Of a stretch of 57,154 nucleotides of DNA, positions 18,965 to 28,203 are shown one piece after another (position 1 is the first letter of the stretch; the number at the start of each line of letters is the position of its first letter). The notes under the pieces were generated by a model. It made no database searches. It was not told the DNA's origin and worked only from the letters and a program-made list of their open reading frames with translations. Made by a program: the position numbers and the translations under genes. Source of the stretch: Haemophilus massiliensis. Its GTDB lineage: Bacteria > Pseudomonadota > Gammaproteobacteria > Enterobacterales > Pasteurellaceae. The stretch spans positions 110,518 to 167,671 of the forward strand of contig LM994635.1 of assembly GCA_000752995.2 (NCBI GenBank), in the 5' to 3' direction.

Positions 18965-21208
18965 TTATCGAACCGAATTTTTGTTAAAAATCAGCAAAAT
19001 CATTTGCCAGAAGAAGGCTAAGCCGCCGAGGATAAAGATCATATCGCCGATCATTCGCACCCAGCGCAGCGTTTCAAACAGCGGTTGCTGCATAAATGCT
19101 TCGCTGCGGGCATACCATAGACCTTCTTTCATACTGGCAAAGGCTTGGACTAAGCCGATTGGCAGTAGGCTGGTGAAGATCATTAAAACTAAGCCCAGAT
19201 TTAATCCCCAGAAGCCGAATTTCATTAAGCGGTCGTTAAACGCCACATTCGGGCGCAGATAGCGCGCGATAAGGAACGAAAAACCGAGCGCCAGAAAACC
19301 GTACACCCCGAATAACGCGGCGTGAGCATGCACCGGTGTGGTGTTTAGACCCTGAATGTAGTAAAGGGAAATCGGCGGATTGATTAAGAACCCGAAGACG
19401 CCAGCACCCAACATATTCCAGAAGGCGACCGCCACAAAACAATAGATTGGCCATTGCAGACGTTTCATCCACGGCGCTTTGTTTTGCATGGACCAATGTT
19501 CCCAAGCCTCATAACCGAGCAGGACTAACGGCACCACTTCCAGAGCGGAGAATGAAGCGCCGACGGCAATAATCGGTGTTGTGGCGCCGGAGAAATAAAT
19601 GTGGTGGAAAGTGCCCGGAATACCGCCGATTAAGAAAATTGCGGCGGCGGCAATGGTGGACACCGTGGCCGTGCGTTGCGAAACCAGCCCGAGGTTGACG
19701 AAAATAAAGGCCAGCGCCGCGACGGAGAAGACTTCAAAGAAGCCTTCCACCCATAAATGCACCACCCACCAGCGCCAGTATTCCATGACGGATAAATGCG
19801 TATGTTCGCCGTAGAACAGCGCCGGGCCGTAGAACAAACCAATCGCGATGACGGAGGCAAAGAATAATGCCAGCAGATTTTTATCGCCCGGTTGTCTGAA
19901 TGCATTAATGGTGCCGCGCAGCATTAATACCAGCCAGAACAGGATACCGGCGAATTTGACGGCTTGCCAGAAACGCCCCAAGTCAATGTATTCATAACCT
20001 TGATGACCGAACAGAAAGCTGAGCTTTTGCGGGATCATGTGGGAAATGGCAAGGAAGCTGCCGCTAAAAGAACCGATAACCAGCACAACCAGCGCCCAGA
20101 ATAATACATCGACCCCTAATTTTTGGAATTTCGGATCTTTACCGCCGTTAATAATCGGGGCGAGGAATAGTCCGCCGGCCAGAAATGCCATGGCAATCCA
20201 GAACAGTGCGGCTTGAATATGCCAAGTTCTGATTAATGAATAGGGGAACCATTCAGAAATATTGAGACCGTAAAATTCCTGTCCTTCTACGGTATAATGC
20301 GCCAGAATCGCGCCGAAGCTGATTTGTGCGATAAATAATGCCAATACGGTAAACAAATATTTACTTAAGGCTTTTTGAGACGGGGTCAGAGAAATCTTAC
20401 TGAGCGGATCGACGCTTGGCGGTGTCGGGTCTTTTTCGTCTTCACGTCGTTTGAACGACCAAATCCAAACCATTGCACCGATACCGGCAATCAGGAACAC
20501 CACGCTGGCGATAGACCAGATAATGTTTTCCGCGGTCGGTACGTTATTAATCAACGGTTCGTGCGGCCAGTTGTTCGTGTAGGTGGCATCGGTGTTCGGG
20601 CGTTCGGCGGAAGCGGTCCAGGCTGTCCAGAAGAAGAAACGCGCCAGATCCTGACGATCTTGCAGATTCGGCAAGGTGTTTTCTTTCATGGCGAAGTTTT
20701 CACGTGTACCGTGCAAAGTCGGTTCGTCGCCATATAAATTAATATAATATTGTGCGGTTTGGTTGATCGCCTGTAAACGGTCGGCAGAAATCACGACTTC
20801 GCCGTTTTTATCCACTTTACTCTTGCGATATTCTTTGACTAAATGGGCTTTCAGCAGCGTTTGCTGATCTTCGCTTAAATCGGCGAACGGCTTACCGTAT
20901 TCTTTATTTGCCACAATATCCAGCCAATTGACCAATTCGCGGTGCAGCCAGTCGGCCGTCCAGTCCGGAGCCTGATAAGCGCCGTGCCCCCAGACCGAAC
21001 CGAGCTGCATGCCGCCGGTGGTTTGCCAGGCGGTTTGACCGTGCAGAATATCAGCTTTGGTAAATAATGTTTCGCCGTTTTCCGTAACGTATTTTTCCGG
21101 AATCGGCGGCGCTTCGCGGTAGATTTCAAACCCATAGTAACCCAAAATCGAGAATGCCCCGATTAAAACGGCGACTAAGGTGTACCAGAGTTTTTTATAT
21201 TGTCCCAT
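18965..21208 (-). CDS. norB: Quinol-dependent nitric oxide reductase (qNor)
   Basis: Reduces two NO to N2O with electrons from quinol in the inner membrane. At 747 residues it is the single-subunit qNor form. An N-terminal helix and periplasmic cytochrome-c-like domain without a CxxCH haem site (about 30-220) is fused to the haem-copper-oxidase-like 12-helix core. Core motifs include WHIQAALFWIAMAFLAGG, YWRWWVVHLWVEGFFEVF, GTFHHIYFSG and the HAHAALFGVYGFLALG helix carrying haem ligands. The start is supported by AAGGAGTGATCT just upstream. A TATAAT at 21272-21277 (minus strand) could be its -10, but I found no clear FNR or NsrR box. It would detoxify NO from hosts or from the nirK product encoded at 49030-50127. 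Confidence 0.95.
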   Translation of the reverse strand: MGQYKKLWYTLVAVLIGAFSILGYYGFEIYREAPPIPEKYVTENGETLFTKADILHGQTAWQTTGGMQLGSVWGHGAYQAPDWTADWLHRELVNWLDIVANKEYGKPFADLSEDQQTLLKAHLVKEYRKSKVDKNGEVVISADRLQAINQTAQYYINLYGDEPTLHGTRENFAMKENTLPNLQDRQDLARFFFWTAWTASAERPNTDATYTNNWPHEPLINNVPTAENIIWSIASVVFLIAGIGAMVWIWSFKRREDEKDPTPPSVDPLSKISLTPSQKALSKYLFTVLALFIAQISFGAILAHYTVEGQEFYGLNISEWFPYSLIRTWHIQAALFWIAMAFLAGGLFLAPIINGGKDPKFQKLGVDVLFWALVVLVIGSFSGSFLAISHMIPQKLSFLFGHQGYEYIDLGRFWQAVKFAGILFWLVLMLRGTINAFRQPGDKNLLALFFASVIAIGLFYGPALFYGEHTHLSVMEYWRWWVVHLWVEGFFEVFSVAALAFIFVNLGLVSQRTATVSTIAAAAIFLIGGIPGTFHHIYFSGATTPIIAVGASFSALEVVPLVLLGYEAWEHWSMQNKAPWMKRLQWPIYCFVAVAFWNMLGAGVFGFLINPPISLYYIQGLNTTPVHAHAALFGVYGFLALGFSFLIARYLRPNVAFNDRLMKFGFWGLNLGLVLMIFTSLLPIGLVQAFASMKEGLWYARSEAFMQQPLFETLRWVRMIGDMIFILGGLAFFWQMILLIFNKNSVR

Positions 21209-21317
21209 AGATCACTCCTTATTCATTGTCATTGGTAAATTTCAACAGGTGCTATATCAAATAACCGACTAATTATATCAACTATTATGCTAAGCGTATT
21301 TACTGAAATCGGGGTAT

Positions 21318-21333
21318 GCGCGCTTTAGCGCGC
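21318..21333. other. GC-rich hairpin between AraC-family gene and norB
   Basis: GCGCGC-TTTA-GCGCGC forms a very stable 6-bp stem with a 4-nt loop in the 259-bp gap before norB. No T-run follows on either strand, so it is not a canonical terminator. Confidence 0.4.
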
Positions 21334-21467
21334 TATCCTTGGCGCAAAATAATGTGGCAGTGATGATTGAAAGTCCGTTTAAACGAAAGCTATTTAGCTG
21401 AAAAATAAGAAAGAAACCAAATAATCATACGGTGATACATGACAGCTGGTTTTTTTAAAGTGCGGTA

Positions 21468-22373
21468 TTATTTTTTCAATTTTCGATAATGTCCCGGCGT
21501 TAAGGCATAATATTTTTTAAACGCTTTACCAAAATGAGTTTCGGATTGAAACCCGCTGGCAAGTGCAATTGACAGAATGGATTCATTACTCCGTTTGAGT
21601 AACACCGCCGCATTTTGCAAACGGATTTTGTGTACAAAGGCATGCGGGCTGATAGCCATTTGTTGCTTGAACACGCGCATCAGCTGCGCCCGCGACAGAT
21701 TGGCGATAGTACTCATACGTTCAACGGACCAATCTTGTTCTGGGTGTGCCAATATCGCTTGAATTAAACGCTGCAAGCGTCGGTCTTGCCAGCCGTTCAG
21801 CGTGCCGCTCAGCGTCACATTATGCTGCTGCAAATAGGCGCGCAGGATCGAAACCAGCAACACAACGGAAAGCGCATTTGTCACCAATGTCGCGCCCATT
21901 GCCGGGCGGGCAGCTTCGTTGTGTAATAGCTGAATGATCGGCGTTAATATATGTTGCGTATCAATATGCAGAAAAATATATTCCGGCAAATTGCCGATTA
22001 ATTCCGCTTGCCGCTCATATTCAAAACGAGCGCAGAAGAGGCTAAAATCCGCACTGGTCTCGCCGCAATGTTTGAGGATAAACGCGCCATTACGACCGGT
22101 TTGCGGAATGATTTTACGCGTCGTCGTATTCGGCTGATCAGTGAGAGTATGTCCGATTGAACGCGGGAAGAAAATTACATCACCGCTTTTCACGAAGTGC
22201 GGTTGCTGTTGACCGTCGATTTGCAGATAACCGCTGCCTTGCGTAACGATGTGCGCAATACCGCATGCGGTTTGCGGTTCATGCCGCAGATACCAGCTGC
22301 CTTGTAAACGGCATTGAATATCCAAATGCCCTGAAATTTGTGCCAATGAAATGAGTTGTTCAAGAATATCCAT
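21468..22373 (-). CDS. AraC-family transcriptional regulator with N-terminal cupin domain
   Basis: A 301-residue regulator. The N-terminal cupin-like ligand domain (about 25-110, with GSGYLQIDGQQQPHFVKSGD and VIFFPR) and middle linker precede a C-terminal pair of helix-turn-helix motifs (about 205-300: MSTIANLSRAQLMRVFKQQM and IALASGFQSETHFGKAFKKYY). This cupin subtype is often encoded beside small redox or oxidoreductase genes. Here it diverges from the AhpD-like gene across a 92-bp region holding two direct repeats 21 bp apart, probably its own binding site. The effector is unknown. Confidence 0.88.
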   Translation of the reverse strand: MDILEQLISLAQISGHLDIQCRLQGSWYLRHEPQTACGIAHIVTQGSGYLQIDGQQQPHFVKSGDVIFFPRSIGHTLTDQPNTTTRKIIPQTGRNGAFILKHCGETSADFSLFCARFEYERQAELIGNLPEYIFLHIDTQHILTPIIQLLHNEAARPAMGATLVTNALSVVLLVSILRAYLQQHNVTLSGTLNGWQDRRLQRLIQAILAHPEQDWSVERMSTIANLSRAQLMRVFKQQMAISPHAFVHKIRLQNAAVLLKRSNESILSIALASGFQSETHFGKAFKKYYALTPGHYRKLKK

Positions 22374-22376
22374 AAT

Positions 22377-22406
22377 ATTTGACGATGAATTGATACGATT
22401 TGACGA
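22377..22406. promoter_or_regulatory. Two direct repeats between divergent araC-type and AhpD-like genes
   Basis: ATTTGACGA occurs at 22377-22385 and again at 22398-22406, start-to-start 21 bp, two helical turns, the geometry of AraC half-sites. The second copy contains TTGACG, which could be the -35 of the AhpD-like gene; a CATAAT follows 19 bp later. The first copy begins 4 bp upstream of the regulator's ATG. Confidence 0.55.
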
Positions 22407-22465
22407 GATTTACCACTGAATTTGCATAATAATAACATCGTTTTTTATACAACAGGAGAAAATTT

Positions 22466-22801
22466 ATGTTTAAAGATTGGCAACAACATACCGCATTGGT
22501 TAAAAAAGCGTTCGGTGAATTAGGTAAAAATCACCCTAAAATGCTACAGGCTTACGGCAGCCTCGAACAGGCCGCTGCGGCGGAAGCATTGGATGCCAAA
22601 ACCAGAGAGCTGATTGCCCTGGCAGTCGCGATTACCACACGCTGTGAAAGTTGTATCAGCGTACATGCCGCCGCCGCAGCCAAAGCCGGCGCAACGGAAA
22701 GCGAAATCGCCGGTGCATTGGCCACCGCGATCTCTCTAAATGCCGGCGCCGCTTATACTTACGCCCTACGCGCCCTTGAAGCGGTCGAAACACAACGGTA
22801 A
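22466..22801 (+). CDS. Carboxymuconolactone decarboxylase / AhpD-like family protein
   Basis: A 111-residue all-helical protein of the CMD/AhpD-like family. The redox motif Cys60-Glu-Ser-Cys63 followed by His67 (CESCISVHAAAA) marks the peroxidase-associated branch rather than true decarboxylases, so a thiol-based peroxidase or disulfide role is likely. AGGAGA precedes the ATG by about 7 nt. A strong terminator follows. It is probably controlled by the divergent AraC-type regulator. Confidence 0.88.
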   Translation: MFKDWQQHTALVKKAFGELGKNHPKMLQAYGSLEQAAAAEALDAKTRELIALAVAITTRCESCISVHAAAAAKAGATESEIAGALATAISLNAGAAYTYALRALEAVETQR

Positions 22802-22826
22802 GCGCTATTTTTAATATATTTCTTTT

Positions 22827-22875
22827 ACCACTGATAAATTTGATGGTAATCAGTTGAATTTATCAGTGGTTTTTT
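22827..22875 (+). terminator. Terminator of the AhpD-like gene
   Basis: A perfect 13-bp stem CCACTGATAAATT/AATTTATCAGTGG with a 16-nt loop, followed by TTTTTT. Confidence 0.88.
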
Positions 22876-23143
22876 GTTGTGAGAGCTTTCGGATAGTAAA
22901 CACGCCTTAAATACTAAGCCCGGCTCAACGTGATTTTTAAATTGTCACCGCCCGATAATGGCAGACGCGACGACGCCACTATTACCTTATTTAGGTTTAA
23001 TTATTTGCAAGTGCGGTTAAAATTTATCGTATTTTTCTGTTTAGCATTCGAACCAAGAGAAAAATCTTTTTTTATCAATAAAATCGCTCAAGCTATAGCA
23101 TTAAGAACGATAGGAAGTCATTCGGAAGAGCCGTTGTTGTATC

Positions 23144-23182
23144 ATAAAAAAATAATCCGATTAATATATTAACCGGATTATT
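23144..23182 (-). terminator. Terminator of gyrA
   Basis: On the minus strand AATAATCCGGTTAAT and ATTAATCGGATTATT form a near-perfect 15-bp stem, followed by TTTTTTAT. Confidence 0.85.
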
Positions 23183-23219
23183 AAGTGCTCATTGAGAGCA
23201 GTCGAATTTTTTGAGCGCG

Positions 23220-25880
23220 TTATTCTTGCGAATTTTCGACCGCACTTTCTGACGCCGATTCTTCGTCGTCATCGACGTCGCAGACCCGTTCCAAGCTGAC
23301 CAGCTGTTCGTTTTCGACGGTACGAATAAGGCGCACGCCCTGCGTATTACGCCCGACCACGCTGACTTCACTGACACGGGTTCTGACTAGGGTGCCGGCA
23401 TCGGTAATCAGCATAATCTGATCGTTTTCTTCTACCTGTGTGGCGGCGACCACTTTGCCGTTGCGCTCGCTGACTTTAATAGAAATCACACCTTTGGTGT
23501 TGCGCGATTTGGCAGGGTATTCTTCCAGATTAGTACGTTTGCCGTAACCGTTTTGGGTTGCGGTTAAAATTGCGCCGCCATTTTTCGGTACGACTAACGA
23601 AACGACTTTATCGATATTCAGATCCAAACGCTCGTCGCCGTTATCCTCGGAAATCTCGTCATTTTCGACCGCACTTTCTTCCTCCGACGGCTCATTGCTT
23701 AAGGCCAGTTTTATACCGCGGACACCCGTTGCCGAACGCCCCATCGCGCGCACTGCGTTTTCGTCGAAGCGCACTACGCGCCCTTGTGAGGAGAACAGCA
23801 TGATTTCATTACTGCCGTCGGTAATATCCACCCCGATCAGTTCGTCTTCGTCACGCAGATTCAGTGCAATAATCCCATTTGAACGCGGGCGGCTGAATTC
23901 GGTCAACGCAGTTTTCTTGACGATACCGCCGGCGGTCGCCATGACCACGAATTGATTTTCTTCGTAAGCGGAAACCGGCAGAATTGCGGTGATGCGCTCA
24001 TTGTCTTCCAGCGGCAGGATATTGACTATCGGACGACCGCGCGCACCGCGGCTGGCTTGCGGCAGTTGATAGACTTTCAGCCAGTATAAGCGACCGCGGC
24101 TGGAGAAACATAGGATTGTGTCATGGGTATTGGCAACCAGCAGGCGCTCGATGAAATCCTCTTCTTTCATTTTGGTTGCCGATTTGCCTTTACCGCCGCG
24201 ACGCTGTGCTTCGTAGTCGGTTAACGGCTGATATTTCACATAACCTTCGTGCGACAGGGTGACGACCACATCTTCCTGCGCGATCAGATCTTCCAAATTA
24301 ATATCGCCAGACGCCGCGGTAATTTCGGTGCGGCGCGGATCGTTAAATTCCTGTTTTACCCGTTCTAGCTCTTCGCGCAGCACTTCTTTTAAGCGTTCGC
24401 TGCTGTTCAGAATACGTAACAGTTCGCTGATTTCATGCAGAATATCCTGATATTCATTGACGATTTTCTCATGTTCCAGACCGGTTAGGCGTTGTAGGCG
24501 CAAGTCTAAAATGGCGCGCGCCTGTTCTTCGGAAAGATAGTATTGACCGTCTCTGACCCCAAACTGTTCGTCAAGGTCTTCCGGACGGGAGGCATTTTCT
24601 CCGGCGGCATCCAACATCGCCTGCACATTGCCTAAATCCCAGCTGCGCGAGAGTAATCCTTCACGCGCTTCATCGGCGGTTTTGGAGGCGCGAATAAGTT
24701 CGATCACCGGGTCAATATTGGCTAAGGCGATTGCCAGCCCTTCCAAAATATGTGCGCGCTCACGGGCTTTGCGCAGTTCGAAGACGGTGCGACGGGTTAT
24801 CACTTCGCGACGATGTTTCACGAAAGCGCTGATAATCTGTTTCAGATTAAACAGTTTCGGTTGACCGTGATCCAGCGCCACCATATTAATTCCGAAGGTC
24901 ACCTGCATTTGGGTCAGCGCATAGAGATGATTCAATACCACTTCACCGACGGCATCGCGTTTTACTTCGATCTCAATGCGAAAGCCTTCCTTGTTGGAGA
25001 CATCCAACACATTGCTGATACCCTCGATTTTTTTATCCCGCACCAGTTCGGCGATTTTTTCCACTAATCTGGCTTTATTGACCTGATAAGGAATTTCGGT
25101 CACGATAATGGTTTCGCGACCTTTGTCGTTGGTTTCAATTTCAGCTTTGGCTCGCACATAAACCTTGCCGCGCCCGGTTTTATAGGCTTCCTCAATACCT
25201 TTACGACCGTTGATCAGCGCCGCAGTAGGGAAGTCCGGACCGGGAATATATTGCATCAACTCATCAATACTGATCTCTTCGTTGTCGAGATATGCCAGAC
25301 AGCCGTCCAGCACTTCACCTAAATTATGCGGCGGAATATTGGTTGCCATTCCGACCGCGATACCGGATGAACCATTCACCAATAAGGCGGGGATTTTGGT
25401 TGGCAGAACATCGGGGATCATTTCTTTGCCGTCATAGTTCGGCGAGAAATCCACGGTTTCTTTGTCTAAATCGGTAAGTAATTCCTGGGTGATTTTTTGC
25501 ATCCGCACTTCGGTATAACGCATCGCCGCCGGCGCATCGCCGTCCACCGAGCCGAAGTTGCCCTGCCCGTCCACCAACATGTAGCGCAGCGAGAAAGGTT
25601 GCGCCATGCGCACGATAGTATCGTATACCGCGCTGTCGCCGTGCGGATGATATTTACCGATCACATCACCTACCACGCGCGCGGATTTGACATAGGCTTT
25701 ATTATGCGTGATACCGCTTTGATCCATGGAGAACAATACACGACGGTGAACGGGCTTTAAGCCGTCTCGTACGTCGGGTAAGGCACGTCCGACAATCACG
25801 GACATCGCATAATCAAGATATGAAGATTTTAATTCTTCTTCGATACTGACAGGCGTAACGTTTGGGACTAAATCAGTCAT
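23220..25880 (-). CDS. gyrA: DNA gyrase subunit A
   Basis: Breaks and rejoins DNA in gyrase, introducing negative supercoils. The 886 residues have the winged-helix/tower domain with catalytic Tyr122 (AAMRYTE) and a C-terminal six-blade pinwheel with the GyrA-box RRGGKGK. The quinolone-determining positions are Ser83 and Asp87 ([10 protein letters not shown]), the susceptible wild type. The acidic inter-blade insert and the extreme C-terminus each carry an uptake signal translated as SAVEN. It is divergent from ubiG, as in E. coli. Confidence 0.97.
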   Translation of the reverse strand: MTDLVPNVTPVSIEEELKSSYLDYAMSVIVGRALPDVRDGLKPVHRRVLFSMDQSGITHNKAYVKSARVVGDVIGKYHPHGDSAVYDTIVRMAQPFSLRYMLVDGQGNFGSVDGDAPAAMRYTEVRMQKITQELLTDLDKETVDFSPNYDGKEMIPDVLPTKIPALLVNGSSGIAVGMATNIPPHNLGEVLDGCLAYLDNEEISIDELMQYIPGPDFPTAALINGRKGIEEAYKTGRGKVYVRAKAEIETNDKGRETIIVTEIPYQVNKARLVEKIAELVRDKKIEGISNVLDVSNKEGFRIEIEVKRDAVGEVVLNHLYALTQMQVTFGINMVALDHGQPKLFNLKQIISAFVKHRREVITRRTVFELRKARERAHILEGLAIALANIDPVIELIRASKTADEAREGLLSRSWDLGNVQAMLDAAGENASRPEDLDEQFGVRDGQYYLSEEQARAILDLRLQRLTGLEHEKIVNEYQDILHEISELLRILNSSERLKEVLREELERVKQEFNDPRRTEITAASGDINLEDLIAQEDVVVTLSHEGYVKYQPLTDYEAQRRGGKGKSATKMKEEDFIERLLVANTHDTILCFSSRGRLYWLKVYQLPQASRGARGRPIVNILPLEDNERITAILPVSAYEENQFVVMATAGGIVKKTALTEFSRPRSNGIIALNLRDEDELIGVDITDGSNEIMLFSSQGRVVRFDENAVRAMGRSATGVRGIKLALSNEPSEEESAVENDEISEDNGDERLDLNIDKVVSLVVPKNGGAILTATQNGYGKRTNLEEYPAKSRNTKGVISIKVSERNGKVVAATQVEENDQIMLITDAGTLVRTRVSEVSVVGRNTQGVRLIRTVENEQLVSLERVCDVDDDEESASESAVENSQE

Positions 25881-25915
25881 TCAGGTCTTCCTAATATGGT
25901 AAAAAAATTGGCGGA

Positions 25916-25921
25916 ATTATA
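25916..25921 (-). promoter_or_regulatory. Extended -10 of the gyrA promoter
   Basis: On the minus strand TGCTATAAT contains a perfect TATAAT preceded by TGn, about 36 nt upstream of the gyrA ATG. No good -35 is visible at the usual spacing, as expected of extended -10 promoters. Confidence 0.6.
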
Positions 25922-26030
25922 GCATAATTTCTATTGTTCCTCTAATGTTCCGCAAATTTTATAGTGAATTTTTACCGCACTTGAGGAATAATAGCGCATT
26001 ATTTCTATTTTAATTATCAGAAGGTTAACG

Positions 26031-26741
26031 ATGCAGAATCTTGATCCGCAAGAATTGGACAAATTTGAAAAAATGGCGGACAGCTGGTGGGATCCGCAAG
26101 GGGATTTTAAACCGATTCACCGCTTGAATCCGCTGCGTCTGGACTATATTTTGCGGCAAGCGAACGGTTTGTTTGGCAAGCGAGTGCTGGATGTCGGCTG
26201 CGGCGGCGGGATTTTGTCTGAAAGTATGGCGGAACAGGGCGCACTGGTGACGGGAATTGATATGTCGGCGGCACCGTTAGACGTTGCCCGACGACATGGT
26301 CGGGAAAAGGGGTTGCAGATTGATTATCGGCAAACCACAGTGGAAGATTTTCTGCAAAAACAGACCGCACTTGGCGCGGACAAATTTGATGTGATCACCT
26401 GCATGGAAATGCTGGAGCATGTGCCGCAGCCCGCTTCAGTAATCGGCAGTTGTAAACGGTTGCTGAAACCGGATGGCATACTGTTTTTGTCCACCATCAA
26501 TCGTACCTTTAAAGCCCGAATGCTGGTTGTGTTGGGCGCGGAGTATATTCTGAAAATGCTGCCGCAAGGCACTCATGATTATGCTAAATTTATCCGCCCG
26601 GCGGAATTATTAGCATGGACCGATGCACAGGCACTGGAATGCTATGATATGACAGGTTATCACTATAATCCGTTAAGCGGCAATTTCCGCCTGAATAAGG
26701 ATGTCAGCTGCAATTATATGGCGGTATTTAAACCGCAATAA
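26031..26741 (+). CDS. ubiG: UbiG, ubiquinone/demethylmenaquinone O-methyltransferase
   Basis: Performs both O-methylations in ubiquinone synthesis. The 236-residue class I SAM methyltransferase has motif [14 protein letters not shown] (about 54-66), the acidic post-I residue in VTGIDMS and the family tail [22 protein letters not shown]. The upstream AGAAGGT supplies the ribosome-binding site. The gyrA-ubiG divergent pair is conserved in E. coli. Family members act on ubiquinone precursors; since menE is also in this window, the organism seems to make menaquinone too. Confidence 0.94.
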   Translation: MQNLDPQELDKFEKMADSWWDPQGDFKPIHRLNPLRLDYILRQANGLFGKRVLDVGCGGGILSESMAEQGALVTGIDMSAAPLDVARRHGREKGLQIDYRQTTVEDFLQKQTALGADKFDVITCMEMLEHVPQPASVIGSCKRLLKPDGILFLSTINRTFKARMLVVLGAEYILKMLPQGTHDYAKFIRPAELLAWTDAQALECYDMTGYHYNPLSGNFRLNKDVSCNYMAVFKPQ

Positions 26742-26763
26742 AGAGCTTGGTGTCAATAAAACC

Positions 26764-26785
26764 AAAGGACGCGCCGGCGTCCTTT
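26764..26785. terminator. Bidirectional terminator between ubiG and fur
   Basis: AAAGGACGC and GCGTCCTTT form a perfect 9-bp stem with a 4-nt loop between convergent genes. T-rich but imperfect tails follow on both strands. Confidence 0.75.
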
Positions 26786-26794
26786 GTGATTTGA

Positions 26795-27235
26795 TTATTT
26801 CTTATTATTTTCGTCGCAATGTTCGATATCACTGCATTTGCCGTATAAATACAGGCTGTGGGTTTTTAATTTGATACCGTGCTCGGCACTGATTTCTCGC
26901 TGCCGTTTTTCAATAATTTCATCATTGAATTCAAACACTTTACCGCAATCTACACAGATAATGTGATCGTGGTGTTCAGTCGGCGCCAGCTCAAATACGG
27001 ATTTATTTCCTTCAAAATTGTGACGTGTCAGAATATTTGCTTCGTCAAACTGGTTCAATACGCGATATACCGTGGCAAGACCAATATCTTCGCCGCGTTC
27101 TAGCAGCATTTTATACACGTCTTCTGCAGAAAAATGTGACATTTCATGCTCTTGCATTAATGCTAAAATTGTCAGACGCGGTTCGGTGATTTTTAAGCCG
27201 GCCTTTTTTAGTAATTTGATGTTTTCTTCAGACAT
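26795..27235 (-). CDS. fur: Ferric uptake regulator Fur
   Basis: Iron-responsive repressor of iron and haem uptake genes. The 146 residues have the winged-helix DNA-binding domain (about 1-83, LATVYRVLNQFDEANI recognition region) and the dimerisation/metal domain with HHDH at 88-91, Cys94-x2-Cys97 and a C-terminal Cys134/Cys140 pair. It follows fldA by 29 nt, the fldA-fur arrangement known in enterobacteria. It probably controls the haem-uptake receptor at 12012-15056. Confidence 0.96.
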   Translation of the reverse strand: MSEENIKLLKKAGLKITEPRLTILALMQEHEMSHFSAEDVYKMLLERGEDIGLATVYRVLNQFDEANILTRHNFEGNKSVFELAPTEHHDHIICVDCGKVFEFNDEIIEKRQREISAEHGIKLKTHSLYLYGKCSDIEHCDENNKK

Positions 27236-27264
27236 AAAATGCCCCTTATTTGAGATTAAGCGGA

Positions 27265-27792
27265 TTATTCAACCAATTGCGCTAAACACATTTCATCGTA
27301 AACCTGTTTAGTCCATTTTTCCACGCGCTCGGCCGTTAATTCGGGCTGGCGATCTTCGTCGATACATAGACCGACAAAGGTATTGTCGTCAATCAGCGCC
27401 TGTGATGATTCGAAATTGTATCCCGCTGTCGACCAGTTACCGACGATAATTGCACCTTTCGGCTCAATAATATTGCGTACGGTACCCATTGCGTCGCAGA
27501 AATAGTCGGCGTAGTCTTCCTGATCGCCGCAACCGAAAATGGCGACTAATTTATCGGTGAAATCAATTTCTTCCAGCGTCGGGAAAAAGTCGTCCCAGTC
27601 ACATTGCGCCTCGCCGTAATACCATGTTGGAATCCCGATCATCAGAAAATCATAGGCTTCAATATCTTCTTTGGTGCTTTTGGCAATATCGCGGATATCG
27701 ACGACTTCAGCGCCCAGTTGTTTTTGAATCATCTTGGCAACATTTTCGGTGTTGCCGGTGTCACTACCATAAAATAAACCAACGATAGCCAT
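27265..27792 (-). CDS. fldA: Flavodoxin FldA
   Basis: FMN-binding one-electron carrier that replaces ferredoxin in reductive enzyme activation. At 175 residues it is a long-chain flavodoxin. It has the FMN-phosphate loop GLFYGSDTGNTENVA at 5-19, the PTWYYGEAQCDWDDF loop near 56-70 and GCGDQEDYADYFCDA near 88-102. It lies 5 nt after ybfE and 29 nt before fur, probably in one transcript. Confidence 0.96.
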   Translation of the reverse strand: MAIVGLFYGSDTGNTENVAKMIQKQLGAEVVDIRDIAKSTKEDIEAYDFLMIGIPTWYYGEAQCDWDDFFPTLEEIDFTDKLVAIFGCGDQEDYADYFCDAMGTVRNIIEPKGAIIVGNWSTAGYNFESSQALIDDNTFVGLCIDEDRQPELTAERVEKWTKQVYDEMCLAQLVE

Positions 27793-27797
27793 GTTTA

Positions 27798-28082
27798 TTA
27801 CCTGTTTTCCTTAATATCAAAATGATTTTGTAAAATCGTTACGATGAGATCCGCTCGACTCACTCCCTGAACGGACGCCAACGTTTCCAGCTTTTGCACC
27901 AAATCGGTATGCAATTTCAACTCGACCCGTTTTAAGCCGCTGGATTTATCGCGCTTAAGCTGATTACGTTTATTGATACGGATTTGCTGTTCGCGGCTCA
28001 GCGGATTTGTTCGCGGGCGTCCCACTCTCGGCGTGTTAGCAAACAGATCTAAAGTTATGCAGTCAGCATCTTGTTTTGCCAT
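27798..28082 (-). CDS. ybfE: YbfE-like small DNA-binding protein
   Basis: A 94-residue protein matching YbfE, encoded before fldA as in E. coli. Basic N-terminal half (RVGRPRTNPLSREQQIRINKRNQLKRDKSSG) and a C-terminal ribbon-helix-helix-like part (KRVELKLHTDLVQKLETLASVQGVSRADLIV). In E. coli it is described as LexA-regulated; I see no CTGT-N8-ACAG box upstream here, but a Fur-like element is present. Function unknown; probable DNA binding. Confidence 0.82.
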   Translation of the reverse strand: MAKQDADCITLDLFANTPRVGRPRTNPLSREQQIRINKRNQLKRDKSSGLKRVELKLHTDLVQKLETLASVQGVSRADLIVTILQNHFDIKENR

Positions 28083-28118
28083 TTTCCAACCTACTGAAAT
28101 TATTCAACACGCAGCTAA

Positions 28119-28160
28119 TTGAGAATGATAAGCTACAACGCTAAGATTGGGCGAACTATA
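28119..28160 (-). promoter_or_regulatory. Promoter region of ybfE-fldA-fur with a Fur-like element
   Basis: An extended -10 TGTTATAGT (hexamer at 28160-28155, minus strand) would start transcription near 28148. TTGAGAATGATAAGC (28119-28133) resembles two adjacent Fur hexamers (GATAAT-like, 10 of 12) just downstream. Fur autoregulation through this site is an inference. Confidence 0.42.
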
Positions 28161-28203
28161 ACATAATTCAAGGGGGATTTAAACCCTATTCACACAACCT
28201 GAA

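Larger units (their letters stand above)
22802..23219. other. Intergenic region between AhpD-like gene and gyrA
   Basis: This 418-bp gap contains the two terminators for the convergent genes and one uptake signal near 23010. An 80-residue plus-strand frame (22930-23172) crosses both the uptake signal and the gyrA terminator and is not accepted as a gene. Nothing else is recognised. Confidence 0.55.

Noticed and set aside
21209..21467. FNR or NsrR site upstream of norB
   Set aside because: No TTGAT-N4-ATCAA or 11-1-11 NsrR palindrome with acceptable match was found; single half-sites were not enough.
22930..23172. An 80-residue plus-strand reading frame after the AhpD-like gene
   Set aside because: It spans an uptake signal and the gyrA terminator, has no ribosome-binding site and matches nothing I recognise.
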